The position numbers and the translations under genes are program-made. Under the pieces are notes generated by a model, which did not search any database, had not been told where the DNA came from, and saw nothing but the letters and a program-made list of their open reading frames with translations. From Pseudactinotalea suaedae (GTDB lineage: Bacteria; Actinomycetota; Actinomycetes; Actinomycetales; Beutenbergiaceae), in assembly GCF_009733815.1 (NCBI RefSeq), contig NZ_WNXY01000003.1, positions 124,001 to 188,000 on the forward strand: a stretch of 64,000 nt of DNA, written 5' to 3'. This document shows, piece by piece, positions 26,517 through 38,008 of this stretch. Position 1 is the first letter of the stretch; every line of letters begins with the position of its first letter.

Positions 26517-28052
26517 TCAGCCGCGGGGCATACCGCTGTCGCGGGTCGCCCGGCGCGGGCCGCGGCGGGGGCCGCCGCCCGAGGGCGCACCGGCGTTGTC
26601 GCTGCGCTGGGGGCGCGAACCACCCTGCGAGCCGGACGAGCCCTGCGAGGTCGAGGAGGACCACACCGGAGCGCTGCCACCCTGACCGCCGGAGCGAGCA
26701 CCCTGACCGCCGGAACGGCCGCCTGCGCCGCCCGGACGCCCACCCTGGCCGCCACCACGGCGACGGTTGCGCCCGCCACCGGAGCCGCCGTGCGCGGTGT
26801 CGGCGGGCCGGTCGGCTCGCTGGCCACCGGCACGGCGCGGGCCGCGCGCGGCGGGCTCGCCGCGACCGGCGGGAGCGGCCTTCGCCGTCGGCGCCACCTT
26901 GGGTGCGACCGCACCGACGAGCGTGGAGAGCTGCTCGGCCGTCGGCTGGATCGGCGTCGCCGCGATCTTCGCCGCGCGGGCGAGGGAGCGCATGTCGCCC
27001 CGCTGCTCGGGCAGCACGATCGTGACGACGTCGCCACCGGCGCCCGCACGCGCGGTGCGACCGGAGCGGTGCAGGTAGGCCTTGTGCTCGGCCGGCGGGT
27101 CGACGTGCACCACGAGCTCGACGTCGTCGACGTGGATGCCGCGCGCCGCGATGTCGGTGGCCACGAGCACGCGGACCGCACCGGAGCTGAAGGCCTCGAG
27201 GTTGCGCTGACGGGCGTTCTGGGACAGGTTGCCGTGCAGGTCCACCGCCGGGATGCCCGCGGTGGTCAGTTGCTGGGCGAGTCGCTTCGCCTGGTGCTTG
27301 GTCCGCGTGAACAGCAGTCGCCGCCCGTTGCCGGAGGCGAGGTGCTCGACGACGTCGCGCTTCTCGTCCTTGCCGGCGACGTTGAACACGTGGTGGGTCA
27401 TCGCGGCGACCGGCGAGGACGCCGAGTCGACCGAGTGGGTCACCGGGTCGGACAGGTAGCGCTTGACGAGCACGTCGACGCCGTTGTCCAGCGTGGCCGA
27501 GAACAGCATGCGCTGCCCGCCGCGGGGGGTCCGGTCGAGGATCCGCTTGACACCGGGGAGGAAGCCGAGGTCGGCCATGTGGTCGGCCTCGTCGAGGACG
27601 GTGATCTCGATCTCGTCCAGGCGCAGCGCGCCCTGGCCGAGGAGGTCCTCGAGGCGGCCGGGGCAGGCGATGACGACGTCGACGCCGGCCGCGAGCGCCT
27701 TGACCTGCGGGTTCTGGCCGACACCGCCGAAGATCACGGTGTGCTTCAGACCGGCCGACTCGGCGAGCGGCGCGAGGGTCTCGGCGATCTGCGAGGCGAG
27801 CTCACGGGTGGGAGCGAGGATCAGGGCGCGGGGCGTCTTCGCCTTGGGGCGACCGCCGTCGGCCAGCCGAGCGACCAGCGGGAGCGAGAACGCGAGCGTC
27901 TTGCCCGAGCCGGTGCGGCCGCGGCCGAGGACGTCGCGGCCGCGAAGGGTGTCCGGGAGCGTCGCCGTCTGGATGGGGAAGGGTTCGTCGATGCCACGCT
28001 TCGCGAGCGCGGTCACCAGGGATGCGGGCACGCCGAGCGCGCCGAAAGTCAT
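26517..28052 (-). CDS. DEAD-box RNA helicase with RGG/GS-rich tail
   Basis: 511 residues. All superfamily 2 motifs are present: Q motif FPIQTATLP, motif I GRTGSGKT, Ia PTRELASQ, II DEAD, III SAT, V ATDIAARGI and VI HRSGRTARAG. After residue 375 the chain becomes a long basic tail of RG, GG and SGG repeats, as in RhlE/CsdA-like helicases, for RNA binding. It likely acts in RNA unwinding during ribosome assembly or cold adaptation. The ATG at 28052 is used; a GTG three codons upstream (28061) is an alternative, and neither has a strong ribosome-binding site. Confidence 0.93.
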   Translation of the reverse strand: MTFGALGVPASLVTALAKRGIDEPFPIQTATLPDTLRGRDVLGRGRTGSGKTLAFSLPLVARLADGGRPKAKTPRALILAPTRELASQIAETLAPLAESAGLKHTVIFGGVGQNPQVKALAAGVDVVIACPGRLEDLLGQGALRLDEIEITVLDEADHMADLGFLPGVKRILDRTPRGGQRMLFSATLDNGVDVLVKRYLSDPVTHSVDSASSPVAAMTHHVFNVAGKDEKRDVVEHLASGNGRRLLFTRTKHQAKRLAQQLTTAGIPAVDLHGNLSQNARQRNLEAFSSGAVRVLVATDIAARGIHVDDVELVVHVDPPAEHKAYLHRSGRTARAGAGGDVVTIVLPEQRGDMRSLARAAKIAATPIQPTAEQLSTLVGAVAPKVAPTAKAAPAGRGEPAARGPRRAGGQRADRPADTAHGGSGGGRNRRRGGGQGGRPGGAGGRSGGQGARSGGQGGSAPVWSSSTSQGSSGSQGGSRPQRSDNAGAPSGGGPRRGPRRATRDSGMPRG

Positions 28053-28224
28053 GCTGGACACAGGGATGTGTTGCCTTCTGTCAGGGGGTTCACCGCAGTG
28101 CAGATGTCACTGGTGCGTCAGGACGTGATGTCCGCGCATTCGGAACCGCGATGCCGCGAGCAGAGCTGCTCGCTGCGTTCATCCTCTCACGCCACCGGCC
28201 CGGATCCGACCGACGTGAGCGAGG

Positions 28225-29643
28225 TCACTGCGCCAGCGGGATCACGATCTGCGTCATGCCCGAGCTGGTGAGCAGGTAGGAGTCGGCGAGCTGGGCGTCG
28301 CGCATCGCGGCCCGGTACTCGGTCCGCTCGCCCGTGATCGGGTCGACCAGATAGCTCACGAAGACCTCCTCGTCCTGCTCGTCCCGGATCAGCTGGTCGG
28401 TCATGAGCACCGACTCTCCCAGCACGACGGCGTCGCCCGGGATGAGCGAGGGACCCTCCTCCCACAGCCGGTCACCTGTGCCCATGTCGACGGCGAACGA
28501 GCTCGAGCCCTCGGGCAGCACGACCGCGCCGCCCACCTGCCAGGCACCCGCCTCGAACGGCAGCGCCGCGGGTGCGCTCCAGAGCTCGGCGCCCGCGGGG
28601 TCGACGAGCCGGTACCGCACCTCCTCGCGATCCCACGCGTCCCGATCGGCGATCTCCAGGATTAGCGCCCCGCTCTCGCCGTCGGGCAGGCCGAGGGTGG
28701 CGACCGCGACCACCCGTTGCTCCCCCTGCTGCTCGAGGCGCCACACCTCGTCCCCGCTCCCGGCGTCGAACCCGACCACCTGTGGGCCGGTCGGTGGGCT
28801 GCCGTAGCTGAAGATCTCGACGACGGTCTCGACGCTCGACGCCGAGGCGACGATCACCTCGCCGTCGGCGCTGAGCCCGGCCGCGCCGAAGGCGAGCGGC
28901 TGGCTCCAGACCACCCCACCGACCACCGGATCGAGCCGCACCAGCGCGTACGAGCTTCCCTCGCCGTCCTCGCCGGCCTCCCCCGACCGCAGCGCGACCG
29001 CGACGTCGCTGTCCCCCACGCCGGTCATGGCCGTGACCTCGCCGTCGAGGCGCACGCACGAGAGCTCCTCGCCCGTGCGGGGGTCGAAGGTGGTCAGGTC
29101 CGTGCGGCCGTCCTCACGCCCGGCGACCAGCATGAACCGGCCCTGGATGGTGCTGAAGCCGCTGCTGTCGTCCTCGATGCCCCACAGCGGCTCGCCGGTG
29201 AGGGCATCGGCACCGACCCAGACCCGCTCGGTGTAGCCATCACCCTGCAGCACCACGCCCTGATCCAGCGGGTACAGCGTCGGGTCGTACCGACCGGTCT
29301 CGCGGATGCCCCAGGACGTGAGCGACGGCTCCGCGAGCCCAGGCGGCAGCCCCATCAGCTCCTCCGGGTCGAAGCCCTGCTCCCTGGCCTCGGGTGTGCC
29401 CCAGGGCGGGATGCGCAGGTCGGCCAGCGCATCGCCGTCGACCTCGCTCCAGCCGTTGCCGCACGTCAGCCCGGTGGCGTCGATCACCCGGCTCACGAGT
29501 CCACCGGAGAGCTCGGCCACGCCGATCGCGGCCACCACGCCCACCACCGCCACGACGGCGACCCGGCGTCGCCGCCGGCCGGCACGGTGAGCCGCCTCCT
29601 GCTCGCGGTCCCGCGGCGTGATGCCCGTCGGCTCGTCGCTCAC
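28225..29643 (-). CDS. Membrane-anchored PQQ-like beta-propeller protein
   Basis: 472 residues. A basic stretch RRRRRVAVVAVVGVVAAIGVAEL (about 20-42) is one membrane anchor; the outside portion repeats GxxLW-type blades (EPLWGIEDD, EVWRLEQQ, ELWSAPAALP, RLWEEGPS), the WD40-like PQQ repeat that builds an eight-bladed propeller. No dehydrogenase residues are evident. The GTG at 29643 is chosen with GGGGGAAG upstream. Function unknown, perhaps a scaffold or envelope sensor. A protein of the same type lies at 60756-62102. Confidence 0.75.
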   Translation of the reverse strand: MSDEPTGITPRDREQEAAHRAGRRRRRVAVVAVVGVVAAIGVAELSGGLVSRVIDATGLTCGNGWSEVDGDALADLRIPPWGTPEAREQGFDPEELMGLPPGLAEPSLTSWGIRETGRYDPTLYPLDQGVVLQGDGYTERVWVGADALTGEPLWGIEDDSSGFSTIQGRFMLVAGREDGRTDLTTFDPRTGEELSCVRLDGEVTAMTGVGDSDVAVALRSGEAGEDGEGSSYALVRLDPVVGGVVWSQPLAFGAAGLSADGEVIVASASSVETVVEIFSYGSPPTGPQVVGFDAGSGDEVWRLEQQGEQRVVAVATLGLPDGESGALILEIADRDAWDREEVRYRLVDPAGAELWSAPAALPFEAGAWQVGGAVVLPEGSSSFAVDMGTGDRLWEEGPSLIPGDAVVLGESVLMTDQLIRDEQDEEVFVSYLVDPITGERTEYRAAMRDAQLADSYLLTSSGMTQIVIPLAQ

Positions 29644-29755
29644 AGCCTGCTTCCCCCTTGGTGGTGTGGCCCCACGGTAGGGGACGTCTCGGCGACCGGT
29701 CGCCACCTGGACGGGCCGCTCCGCGCCACCCGCGCCCGTGCCAGAGTTGGCGACC

Positions 29756-30346
29756 ATGACCATCGTGCTCACCGGTGACTCGATCACCGACGCCGGCCGT
29801 GACCGCTCCGACCTCGCGAGCTGGGGCTCCGGGTACGCCGCGCTGATCGGCGAGGCCCTCGTCGAGCAGCGCGTCATCAACACCGGGGTCGGCGGCAACC
29901 GGGTCGTCGACCTGCAGCGCCGCTGGGACGAGGACGTGCTGGCCCACCAGCCGACCGTGCTGTCGGTCATGATCGGCATCAACGACACCTGGCGCCGGTA
30001 CGACCGCGACGACCCGACGTCGGCACAGGCGTACGCCACCGGCTATCGCGACCTCGTCATGCGCGCGCAGACGGCGGGGGTCGGGCGGATCATCCTCGTC
30101 GAGCCGTTCCTGCTGCCCGTCACCGACGAGCAGTGGGGCTGGCGCGAGGACCTCGACCCGAAGATCCAGGCGGTGCGCCGGCTCGCCGCCGACCTCGGCG
30201 CCGGCTACCTCGCCACCGACGGCCCGCTGGCCCAGCGCGCCGCAACGGTCGGTGCCGCCGCTCTCGCGTATGACGGCGTCCACCCCACCCCCGAGGGTCA
30301 CCGCCTCCTCGCGGACCTCTGGCTCGCGGAGTACCGCGCGGGCTGA
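29756..30346 (+). CDS. SGNH/GDSL-family hydrolase
   Basis: 196 residues with no signal peptide. Block I GDSIT (nucleophile Ser), block II GVGGN, block III GINDTW and block V DGVHPTPEGH (catalytic Asp and His) are all present. Members are esterases or lipases, often deacetylating carbohydrates; a cytosolic carbohydrate esterase role fits the sugar-related genes that follow on the same strand at 30460-34691, though a 113-base gap with operators suggests separate regulation. Confidence 0.88.
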   Translation: MTIVLTGDSITDAGRDRSDLASWGSGYAALIGEALVEQRVINTGVGGNRVVDLQRRWDEDVLAHQPTVLSVMIGINDTWRRYDRDDPTSAQAYATGYRDLVMRAQTAGVGRIILVEPFLLPVTDEQWGWREDLDPKIQAVRRLAADLGAGYLATDGPLAQRAATVGAAALAYDGVHPTPEGHRLLADLWLAEYRAG

Positions 30347-30404
30347 CCTCGCAGCACCCTGCAGACGCCCGCGATGCTCGGCTCGGCTCGCCGCATCCCG
30401 TCTC

Positions 30405-30460
30405 TGACATTTCCTGTCACTCTTGACAGGTCGACGGCGGCTGACTGACACTTCCTGTCA
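30405..30460 (+). promoter_or_regulatory. Two operators for the RpiR regulator, one overlapping its start codon
   Basis: TGACATTTCCTGTCA (30405-30419) and TGACACTTCCTGTCA (30446-30460) are 15-bp palindromes with identical 5-base arms and centres 41 bp apart (about four helical turns). A half site TGACAGG lies between at 30424-30430. The last base of the second is the A of the regulator's ATG. No ribosome-binding site is visible. Confidence 0.8.
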
Positions 30461-31365
30461 TGGCATCGGCGCCGTCACTGAGGTCCACGGGGATCCTCAC
30501 CGACATCCGCAGGCTCCTCCCCGAGCTGCCGGCGTCGGTGCGCAAGGTCGCCGAGGTCGTGCTCGCGGACCCGCAGGCCGCCGTCGCCGGGACCTTGCAG
30601 GACCTGTCCGAGGCCAGCGGGTCCTCGCCCTCGGCGGTATCGCGACTGTGCCGACGGCTCGGCATCAACGGCTACCCCGCGCTGCGGGTGGCCGTGGCCG
30701 CCGACGCCGCCGGGGCCGGCTCCTCGCCGTGGGAGCTCGACATCTCCCGCACCATCTCCCCGACCGACCCGCTGGACGAGGTGGCACGCACGCTCGCCGC
30801 CGCGCAGACGCTCGCCGTGCGCGACACCCTCGCGGAGCTCGACCTCGACGCGGTGCGCCAGGTCGCCGAGGCCATCGCCACCGCCGGCCGGGTGCAGCTC
30901 TACGGCGTCAGCGGCTCGGCCGTGATGACGGCCGAGCTGGAGCTGCGGCTGCACCGCATCGGCATCCCCACCTGGTCCTTCACCGACGTGCACGAGGGTC
31001 TCGTGGGAGCGTGCCTGCTCGGGGCCACCGACGTCGCGATCGCGGTCTCCTACGCCGGGGAGACGATCGAGACCGTCGAGATGCTGCGCGCCGCGCGCGC
31101 CTCCGGTGCGGTGACGGTCGCCATCACCGGGTCCCGGACCGCACCGCTCGTCGAGCTCGCCGACCACGCGCTGTTCACCGTCTCCGACGCCACCACGTTC
31201 GGCGAGGGCCCGTTGGCCGCCCGGTTCGCCGAGCTCGCGGTGGTCGAGATGCTCTACCTCGCCGTCAGCCAGCTGACCTACGAGCGCGCCAGCAGGCTCC
31301 TCACCGTGACCGCCCGCGCGGTCAGCACCCATCAGATGCCGCACGACCGGCGACCCCGCCGCTGA
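30460..31365 (+). CDS. MurR/RpiR-family transcriptional regulator
   Basis: 301 residues. Residues 1-80 are the RpiR helix-turn-helix domain (LPASVRKVAEVVLADP, LSEASGSSPSAVSRLCRRLGINGYPALR). Residues 105-240 are an SIS sugar-phosphate-binding domain with VQLYGVSGSAVM and VAIAVSYAGETIETV. Such proteins sense phosphosugars. The twin palindromes just upstream imply autoregulation; the hydrolase gene follows after 16 bases and the isomerase after that, so all three form one operon. Confidence 0.93.
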   Translation: MASAPSLRSTGILTDIRRLLPELPASVRKVAEVVLADPQAAVAGTLQDLSEASGSSPSAVSRLCRRLGINGYPALRVAVAADAAGAGSSPWELDISRTISPTDPLDEVARTLAAAQTLAVRDTLAELDLDAVRQVAEAIATAGRVQLYGVSGSAVMTAELELRLHRIGIPTWSFTDVHEGLVGACLLGATDVAIAVSYAGETIETVEMLRAARASGAVTVAITGSRTAPLVELADHALFTVSDATTFGEGPLAARFAELAVVEMLYLAVSQLTYERASRLLTVTARAVSTHQMPHDRRPRR

Positions 31366-31381
31366 CAAGAAGGGTTCCACC

Positions 31382-33259
31382 ATGACCTCGCACAGCCTGA
31401 CCCGGAAGGGCTTCCTCCGCATGAGCGGCGCTCTCGGTGGCGCCCTCGCCGCCGTGGGATCACTCGGCGGCACCTCGGCGTTCGCGCGGGGACCCGTGGC
31501 CGCCGCTGCGGGGACCGGCGGGCCGCTGCTGCGCGGCGACGAGTTCCCGATCGGGGTGTTCTGGCCTCCGCCGCCGCTGCAGACCACCGTGGCGCGGTGG
31601 CAGGAGATGAAGGACGCCGGCTTCACCTACGTGCACACCAACAACTACCTCTACGCCGACCACCACATCCAGCGTCACGCCCTCGGCATCGCCGACGAGG
31701 TCGGGCTCAAGGTGCTGGTCGACGACGGCGACCTGCGCTGGTTGACGCACCAGTTCCGCGTCTCCGACGACGGCGGCACCTTCACGCTGACCCGAGCCGA
31801 GGCGGAGTCCAAGCTCCGCGAGATCATCGCGCGTTACTCACCGGTGCGCTACTGGCGCCTGCAGGACGGCCACCTGCTCGTCGACGGCGGCACCGGCAAC
31901 GGCTCGATCGGCTGGGCGAAGGCGGGCGCGGAGTGGACCGACTACACGTTCGCCTTCACCACCGCCCCGCTGCCGACCGGAGCCGGCGGCTACGCCCAGG
32001 CGGGCTGGGCCTTCCGGGTGCAGGACGAGGGCAACGCCTACGTCTGGTTGATCAGCAACATCGGCTCCGCTGGCAAGCTGACGAAGGCCGTGTTCGTCGA
32101 TGGCGCGCCCTCGGTGACCGAGGTGGCGTTGCCGTTCGCGATCGAGCCGGGCGTCGCCTACCAGGTGCAGACCGCCGTCGAGGGCTCGACGATCACGACG
32201 ACGATCGACGGCCAGGTGGTCGACACCACCACGGACGCGACCTTCGCCTCCGGCAGCGTCGGGTTCCGCGAGGCGGGCACCGAGTCCGCCACCTTCGACG
32301 ACGTCACGGTCACCGCTGCGGACGGCGGCGCGCTGCTCGCCGAGGACTTCTCCGGCGACCTGAGCGCGTGGCAGCTGCCGGGTGCCGGGACCGGGTACGA
32401 GAGCTTCGTCGGCCTGCACGTCTACGACGAACCCACCGGCGACAAGCTCCCCGAGCTGGCGATCGTGCTCGATCTCATCCGTGAGATCGACCCGGACTGC
32501 CTGCCGTACGTGAACCACTTCCCTGGCTTCGACTACGAGGCCGCTGTGGAGCACCTCGACCCCGAGGTGCTCTCGTTCGACCGCTACCCGATCCTGGCCG
32601 AGGGTGAGGACACCGGCTACTACCGGAACTGGGCCGACGTCCGCGAGGCCGCGCTGCCCGCCGGCATCCCCACGTGGGCCTACGTGCAGTCGGTGGGGTA
32701 CACGGCGCACGCCGTCCCGACACTGGACGACCTGTACTGGCAGGTCAACATCAGCCTGGCCTTCGGCTGCAAGGGCATCCAGTACTTCACCTACTGGACC
32801 CCCGACCCGGCCCGGGGTGAGAACTTCACCGGCGGGATCCTCACGGTCGAGGGTGAGCGCACCCCGCTGTACGACCACACCACCGAGGTCAACACCAGCT
32901 ACCTGACGCACATCGGCACGGAGCTGCTGCCGCTGACGTCGACGGCCGTGCAGGCCGCCAACCTCGATCCGGTGCCCGACGGCCTGACGCCCTTCGAGCC
33001 CGACGACGACCTGCTCGACGTCACCGGGAGCGCCGTGGTGCTCGGCCGGTTCACCGGGCCCGGTGCCGACCGGTACGCGCTGGTGGCCAACCACTCGCGC
33101 CACGAGCGCGCCGACGTCACGCTGCGGGCCAACGACGCGACCATCCACAAGGTCGCGACCTTCGAGCCCGCGACCCAGAGGTGGCGCAACCAGGGCCAGC
33201 GCTCCAAGCACAGGCTGGCGCCAGGACGCGCCGTGCTGGTGCGGTTCAGCCCGCGCTGA
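31382..33259 (+). CDS. Exported glycoside-hydrolase-like protein with inserted lectin-like domain
   Basis: 625 residues. The N-terminus has a Tat-like signal (TRKGFLRMSG, with RK rather than RR) and a predicted cut after AFA (residue 36). A TIM barrel of the GH-A/GH42 kind begins at about residue 53 (IGVFWPPPPLQTTVARWQEM). It is interrupted at about 140-330 by a jelly-roll resembling concanavalin-like/LamG domains (SVGFREAGTESATFDDVTV). The barrel resumes with GLHVYDEP, where Glu350 is the likely acid/base, and IQYFTYW later. A beta-sandwich end (about 555-625) is typical. Substrate unknown. AAGAAGG precedes the ATG. It lies in an operon with RpiR and an isomerase. Confidence 0.75.
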   Translation: MTSHSLTRKGFLRMSGALGGALAAVGSLGGTSAFARGPVAAAAGTGGPLLRGDEFPIGVFWPPPPLQTTVARWQEMKDAGFTYVHTNNYLYADHHIQRHALGIADEVGLKVLVDDGDLRWLTHQFRVSDDGGTFTLTRAEAESKLREIIARYSPVRYWRLQDGHLLVDGGTGNGSIGWAKAGAEWTDYTFAFTTAPLPTGAGGYAQAGWAFRVQDEGNAYVWLISNIGSAGKLTKAVFVDGAPSVTEVALPFAIEPGVAYQVQTAVEGSTITTTIDGQVVDTTTDATFASGSVGFREAGTESATFDDVTVTAADGGALLAEDFSGDLSAWQLPGAGTGYESFVGLHVYDEPTGDKLPELAIVLDLIREIDPDCLPYVNHFPGFDYEAAVEHLDPEVLSFDRYPILAEGEDTGYYRNWADVREAALPAGIPTWAYVQSVGYTAHAVPTLDDLYWQVNISLAFGCKGIQYFTYWTPDPARGENFTGGILTVEGERTPLYDHTTEVNTSYLTHIGTELLPLTSTAVQAANLDPVPDGLTPFEPDDDLLDVTGSAVVLGRFTGPGADRYALVANHSRHERADVTLRANDATIHKVATFEPATQRWRNQGQRSKHRLAPGRAVLVRFSPR

Positions 33260-33260
33260 C

Positions 33261-34691
33261 GTGGTCGACCAGCTCGCGGGCCTGCCCGTGCACGAACGCC
33301 GCCGACCCCGGATCGGCCTCGTCGCGGGCGGGCTCGGCACCTACTGGCCGCAGTTCCCCGACCTGCTGCCCCAGCTGCAGGAGTCGGCGCGACAGGTGTC
33401 GGAGCGGTTCCGCGACCTGGACGTCGAGGTCGTCGACGTCGGGTTCCTCTCGGACGCGCAGGACGGCGCCCGCGCCGCCGAGCGGCTGCGCACCGCCGAC
33501 TGCGACCTGATCGTCCTGTTCGTCACGACCTACCTGACGTCCTCGATGGTGCTGCCGATCGCGCAGCGCTCGCACACGCCCGTGCTCGTGCTGGACCTGC
33601 AGCCGACCGAGCGGATGGACCACGCCACATTCACCACCGGTGACTGGCTCGCCTACTGCGGCCAGTGCTCGATCCCCGAGATCGGCAACGTCTTCCGCCG
33701 CGCCGGGATCCCGTTCCGCTCGGTGTCCGGCTGGCTCCACCAGCCGTCGGCGTGGGAGCGGATCTCCCGGTGGCTCGACGCGGCCCGGGTCCGCGCGGCG
33801 CTGCGGCACGCGCGGCACGGTCTGCTCGGCCACCTGTACCCGGGGATGCTCGACGTCTCCACCGACCTCACGCTGATCCCGACCACGTTCGGGTCCCACG
33901 TGGAGGTGCTGGAGATCGATGACCTGCGGGTCCGTGTCGAGCAGGTCTCCGACGCCGAGACCGCCGCCCGCATGGACCTCGCCCGCGAGATCTTCAGCCT
34001 CGACGACAGCGTGGTCGAGGAGGACTTCGCCTGGGGTGCGCGGGTGTCCGTGGGGCTGGACCGTCTGGTCGAGGATCTCGAGCTCGACACGCTCGCGTAC
34101 TACCACCGGGGCCTGGACGGCGAGCAGCACGAGCGGCTCGGTGCGGGCATGATCCTGGGTGCCTCGTTGCTCACGGCCCGCGGCATCCCCGCCTCGGGCG
34201 AGTACGAGCTGCGCACGACCGTGGCCCAGCTGAGCACCCAGGTCCTCGGGGCCGGCGGGTCGTTCTGCGAGATCCAGGCGCTCGACTTCCTCGACGGCGT
34301 GGTCGAGATGGGCCACGACGGCCCGGCCCACCTGGCCGTCTCCAGCCGCCAGCCGTTGCTGCGAGGGCTGGGCGTGTTCCACGGCAAGCGGGGCTGGGGC
34401 GTCTCGGTGGAGTTCGACGTCCAGCACGGACCGGTCACGCTGCTGGGCCTGGGCCAGGACCGCGACGGCACGCTCGCGTTCGTCGCCTCCGAGGGGAACG
34501 TCGTGGCCGGCCCGCTGCTGGCGATCGGCAACACCACCTCACGGGTGGACTTCGGTCGCGACCCCGGCGAGTGGGTCGACGCGTGGTCGGCCACCGGGGT
34601 CGGGCACCACTGGTCGCTCTCGACCGGTCACCGCGCCGCGAGCTACAGCGCCGCCGCCGAGCTCCTGGGGATCCCGTTCCGGCAGGTCTGA
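33261..34691 (+). CDS. L-arabinose/L-fucose isomerase-family protein
   Basis: 476 residues. It shares with AraA the N-terminal Rossmann-like fold, the metal-ligand segments GEYELRTTVAQLS and EMGHDGPAHL, and the C-terminal GVGHHWSLSTG with His449-His450, aligned with [11 protein letters not shown] of the araA product at 12846. It lacks the GSQ(D/E)LYG opening of true arabinose isomerases, so the substrate is probably a different aldose or deoxysugar. The GTG at 33261 lies 1 base after the hydrolase stop, implying coupled translation; the frame is open further upstream but overlaps the hydrolase. Confidence 0.8.
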   Translation: MVDQLAGLPVHERRRPRIGLVAGGLGTYWPQFPDLLPQLQESARQVSERFRDLDVEVVDVGFLSDAQDGARAAERLRTADCDLIVLFVTTYLTSSMVLPIAQRSHTPVLVLDLQPTERMDHATFTTGDWLAYCGQCSIPEIGNVFRRAGIPFRSVSGWLHQPSAWERISRWLDAARVRAALRHARHGLLGHLYPGMLDVSTDLTLIPTTFGSHVEVLEIDDLRVRVEQVSDAETAARMDLAREIFSLDDSVVEEDFAWGARVSVGLDRLVEDLELDTLAYYHRGLDGEQHERLGAGMILGASLLTARGIPASGEYELRTTVAQLSTQVLGAGGSFCEIQALDFLDGVVEMGHDGPAHLAVSSRQPLLRGLGVFHGKRGWGVSVEFDVQHGPVTLLGLGQDRDGTLAFVASEGNVVAGPLLAIGNTTSRVDFGRDPGEWVDAWSATGVGHHWSLSTGHRAASYSAAAELLGIPFRQV

Positions 34692-34696
34692 GCACA

Positions 34697-34747
34697 CAAG
34701 GCGAAGGGCCGCCGTCGAGATTCTCGACGGCGGCCCTCGGCCTTGTT
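34697..34747. terminator. Bidirectional terminator between isomerase gene and clpC
   Basis: Nearly perfect 16-base arms (34705-34720 and 34722-34737, AGGGCCGCCGTCGAGA and complement) are extended by an outer CAAGGC/GCCTTG stem (34697-34702, 34740-34745) and flanked by TTGTT. It lies between convergent genes and should end both transcripts. Confidence 0.88.
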
Positions 34748-34760
34748 CAGCGGCGGGACG

Positions 34761-37334
<2,574 letters not shown>

Positions 37335-37480
37335 CTGACGTCTCCCAACGACTGGGCCTTCGCGTAGCGGCTTTCGACAAGGCTAACCACCGCTACCCCC
37401 CAGGTCTGCCGCTGTTCGCCGCAGGCGGAGAGCCTGTCGGGACCGACCGGGCTCCCCCGCTCAGCGCCGCCGGCGGCGCC

Positions 37481-38008
37481 TCACGCCAGTGCGGCCTCGA
37501 ACGCCGCGAGCGCGTCGGGCGAGAACAGCACGAACCGCACCAGCTCGACAGAACCAGACCGGTCGCCGTCGGACATCTCGCGAACGACTCCGACGGCGAC
37601 CCTGGCCACCTCGGCGACGTCCCACCCGTAGACTCCGGCCGAGATCGCCGGGAACGCGACCGAGGTCGCGCCCAGCTCCGCGGCCACCCGCAGGCTCTCG
37701 GTGAAGCACGAGGCGAGCAGCGCGGGATCGGTCTGCCCGCGGTGCCGGTCCGGGCCGACGGTGTGGATCACCCACCGCGCGGCGAGCTCGCCGGCGCCGG
37801 TCGCGACCGCCTGCCCGGTCGGCAGCCCGTCAGGGAGCGATCCACGCCGAAGCGCCTCGCACTCGGCGAGCAGCGCCGGGCCGGCGGCCCGGTGGATGGC
37901 GCCGTCCACACCGCCGCCGCCCATGAGCGAGGAGTTCGCCGCGTTGACGATCGCGTCCACCTGCTCGGCGGTGATGTCGCCCTGGACCGCCTCGATCCGC
38001 ACGCTCAT
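37481..38008 (-). CDS. Macro domain protein, O-acetyl-ADP-ribose deacetylase type
   Basis: 175 residues consisting of one macro domain. [27 protein letters not shown] is the ADP-ribose-binding loop, with [19 protein letters not shown] as the second loop; these are the residues of MacroD/YmdB-type enzymes that remove acetyl from O-acetyl-ADP-ribose or ADP-ribose from acidic side chains. It overlaps the preceding carbonic-anhydrase gene by ATGA, so the two are co-translated. Confidence 0.92.
   Translation of the reverse strand: MSVRIEAVQGDITAEQVDAIVNAANSSLMGGGGVDGAIHRAAGPALLAECEALRRGSLPDGLPTGQAVATGAGELAARWVIHTVGPDRHRGQTDPALLASCFTESLRVAAELGATSVAFPAISAGVYGWDVAEVARVAVGVVREMSDGDRSGSVELVRFVLFSPDALAAFEAALA

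Noticed and set aside
37335-37480. A possible ClgR box (CGC...GCG) upstream of clpC
   Set aside because: The only candidate, CGCTACGCG, has a 3-base spacer rather than the expected five, so it was not called.
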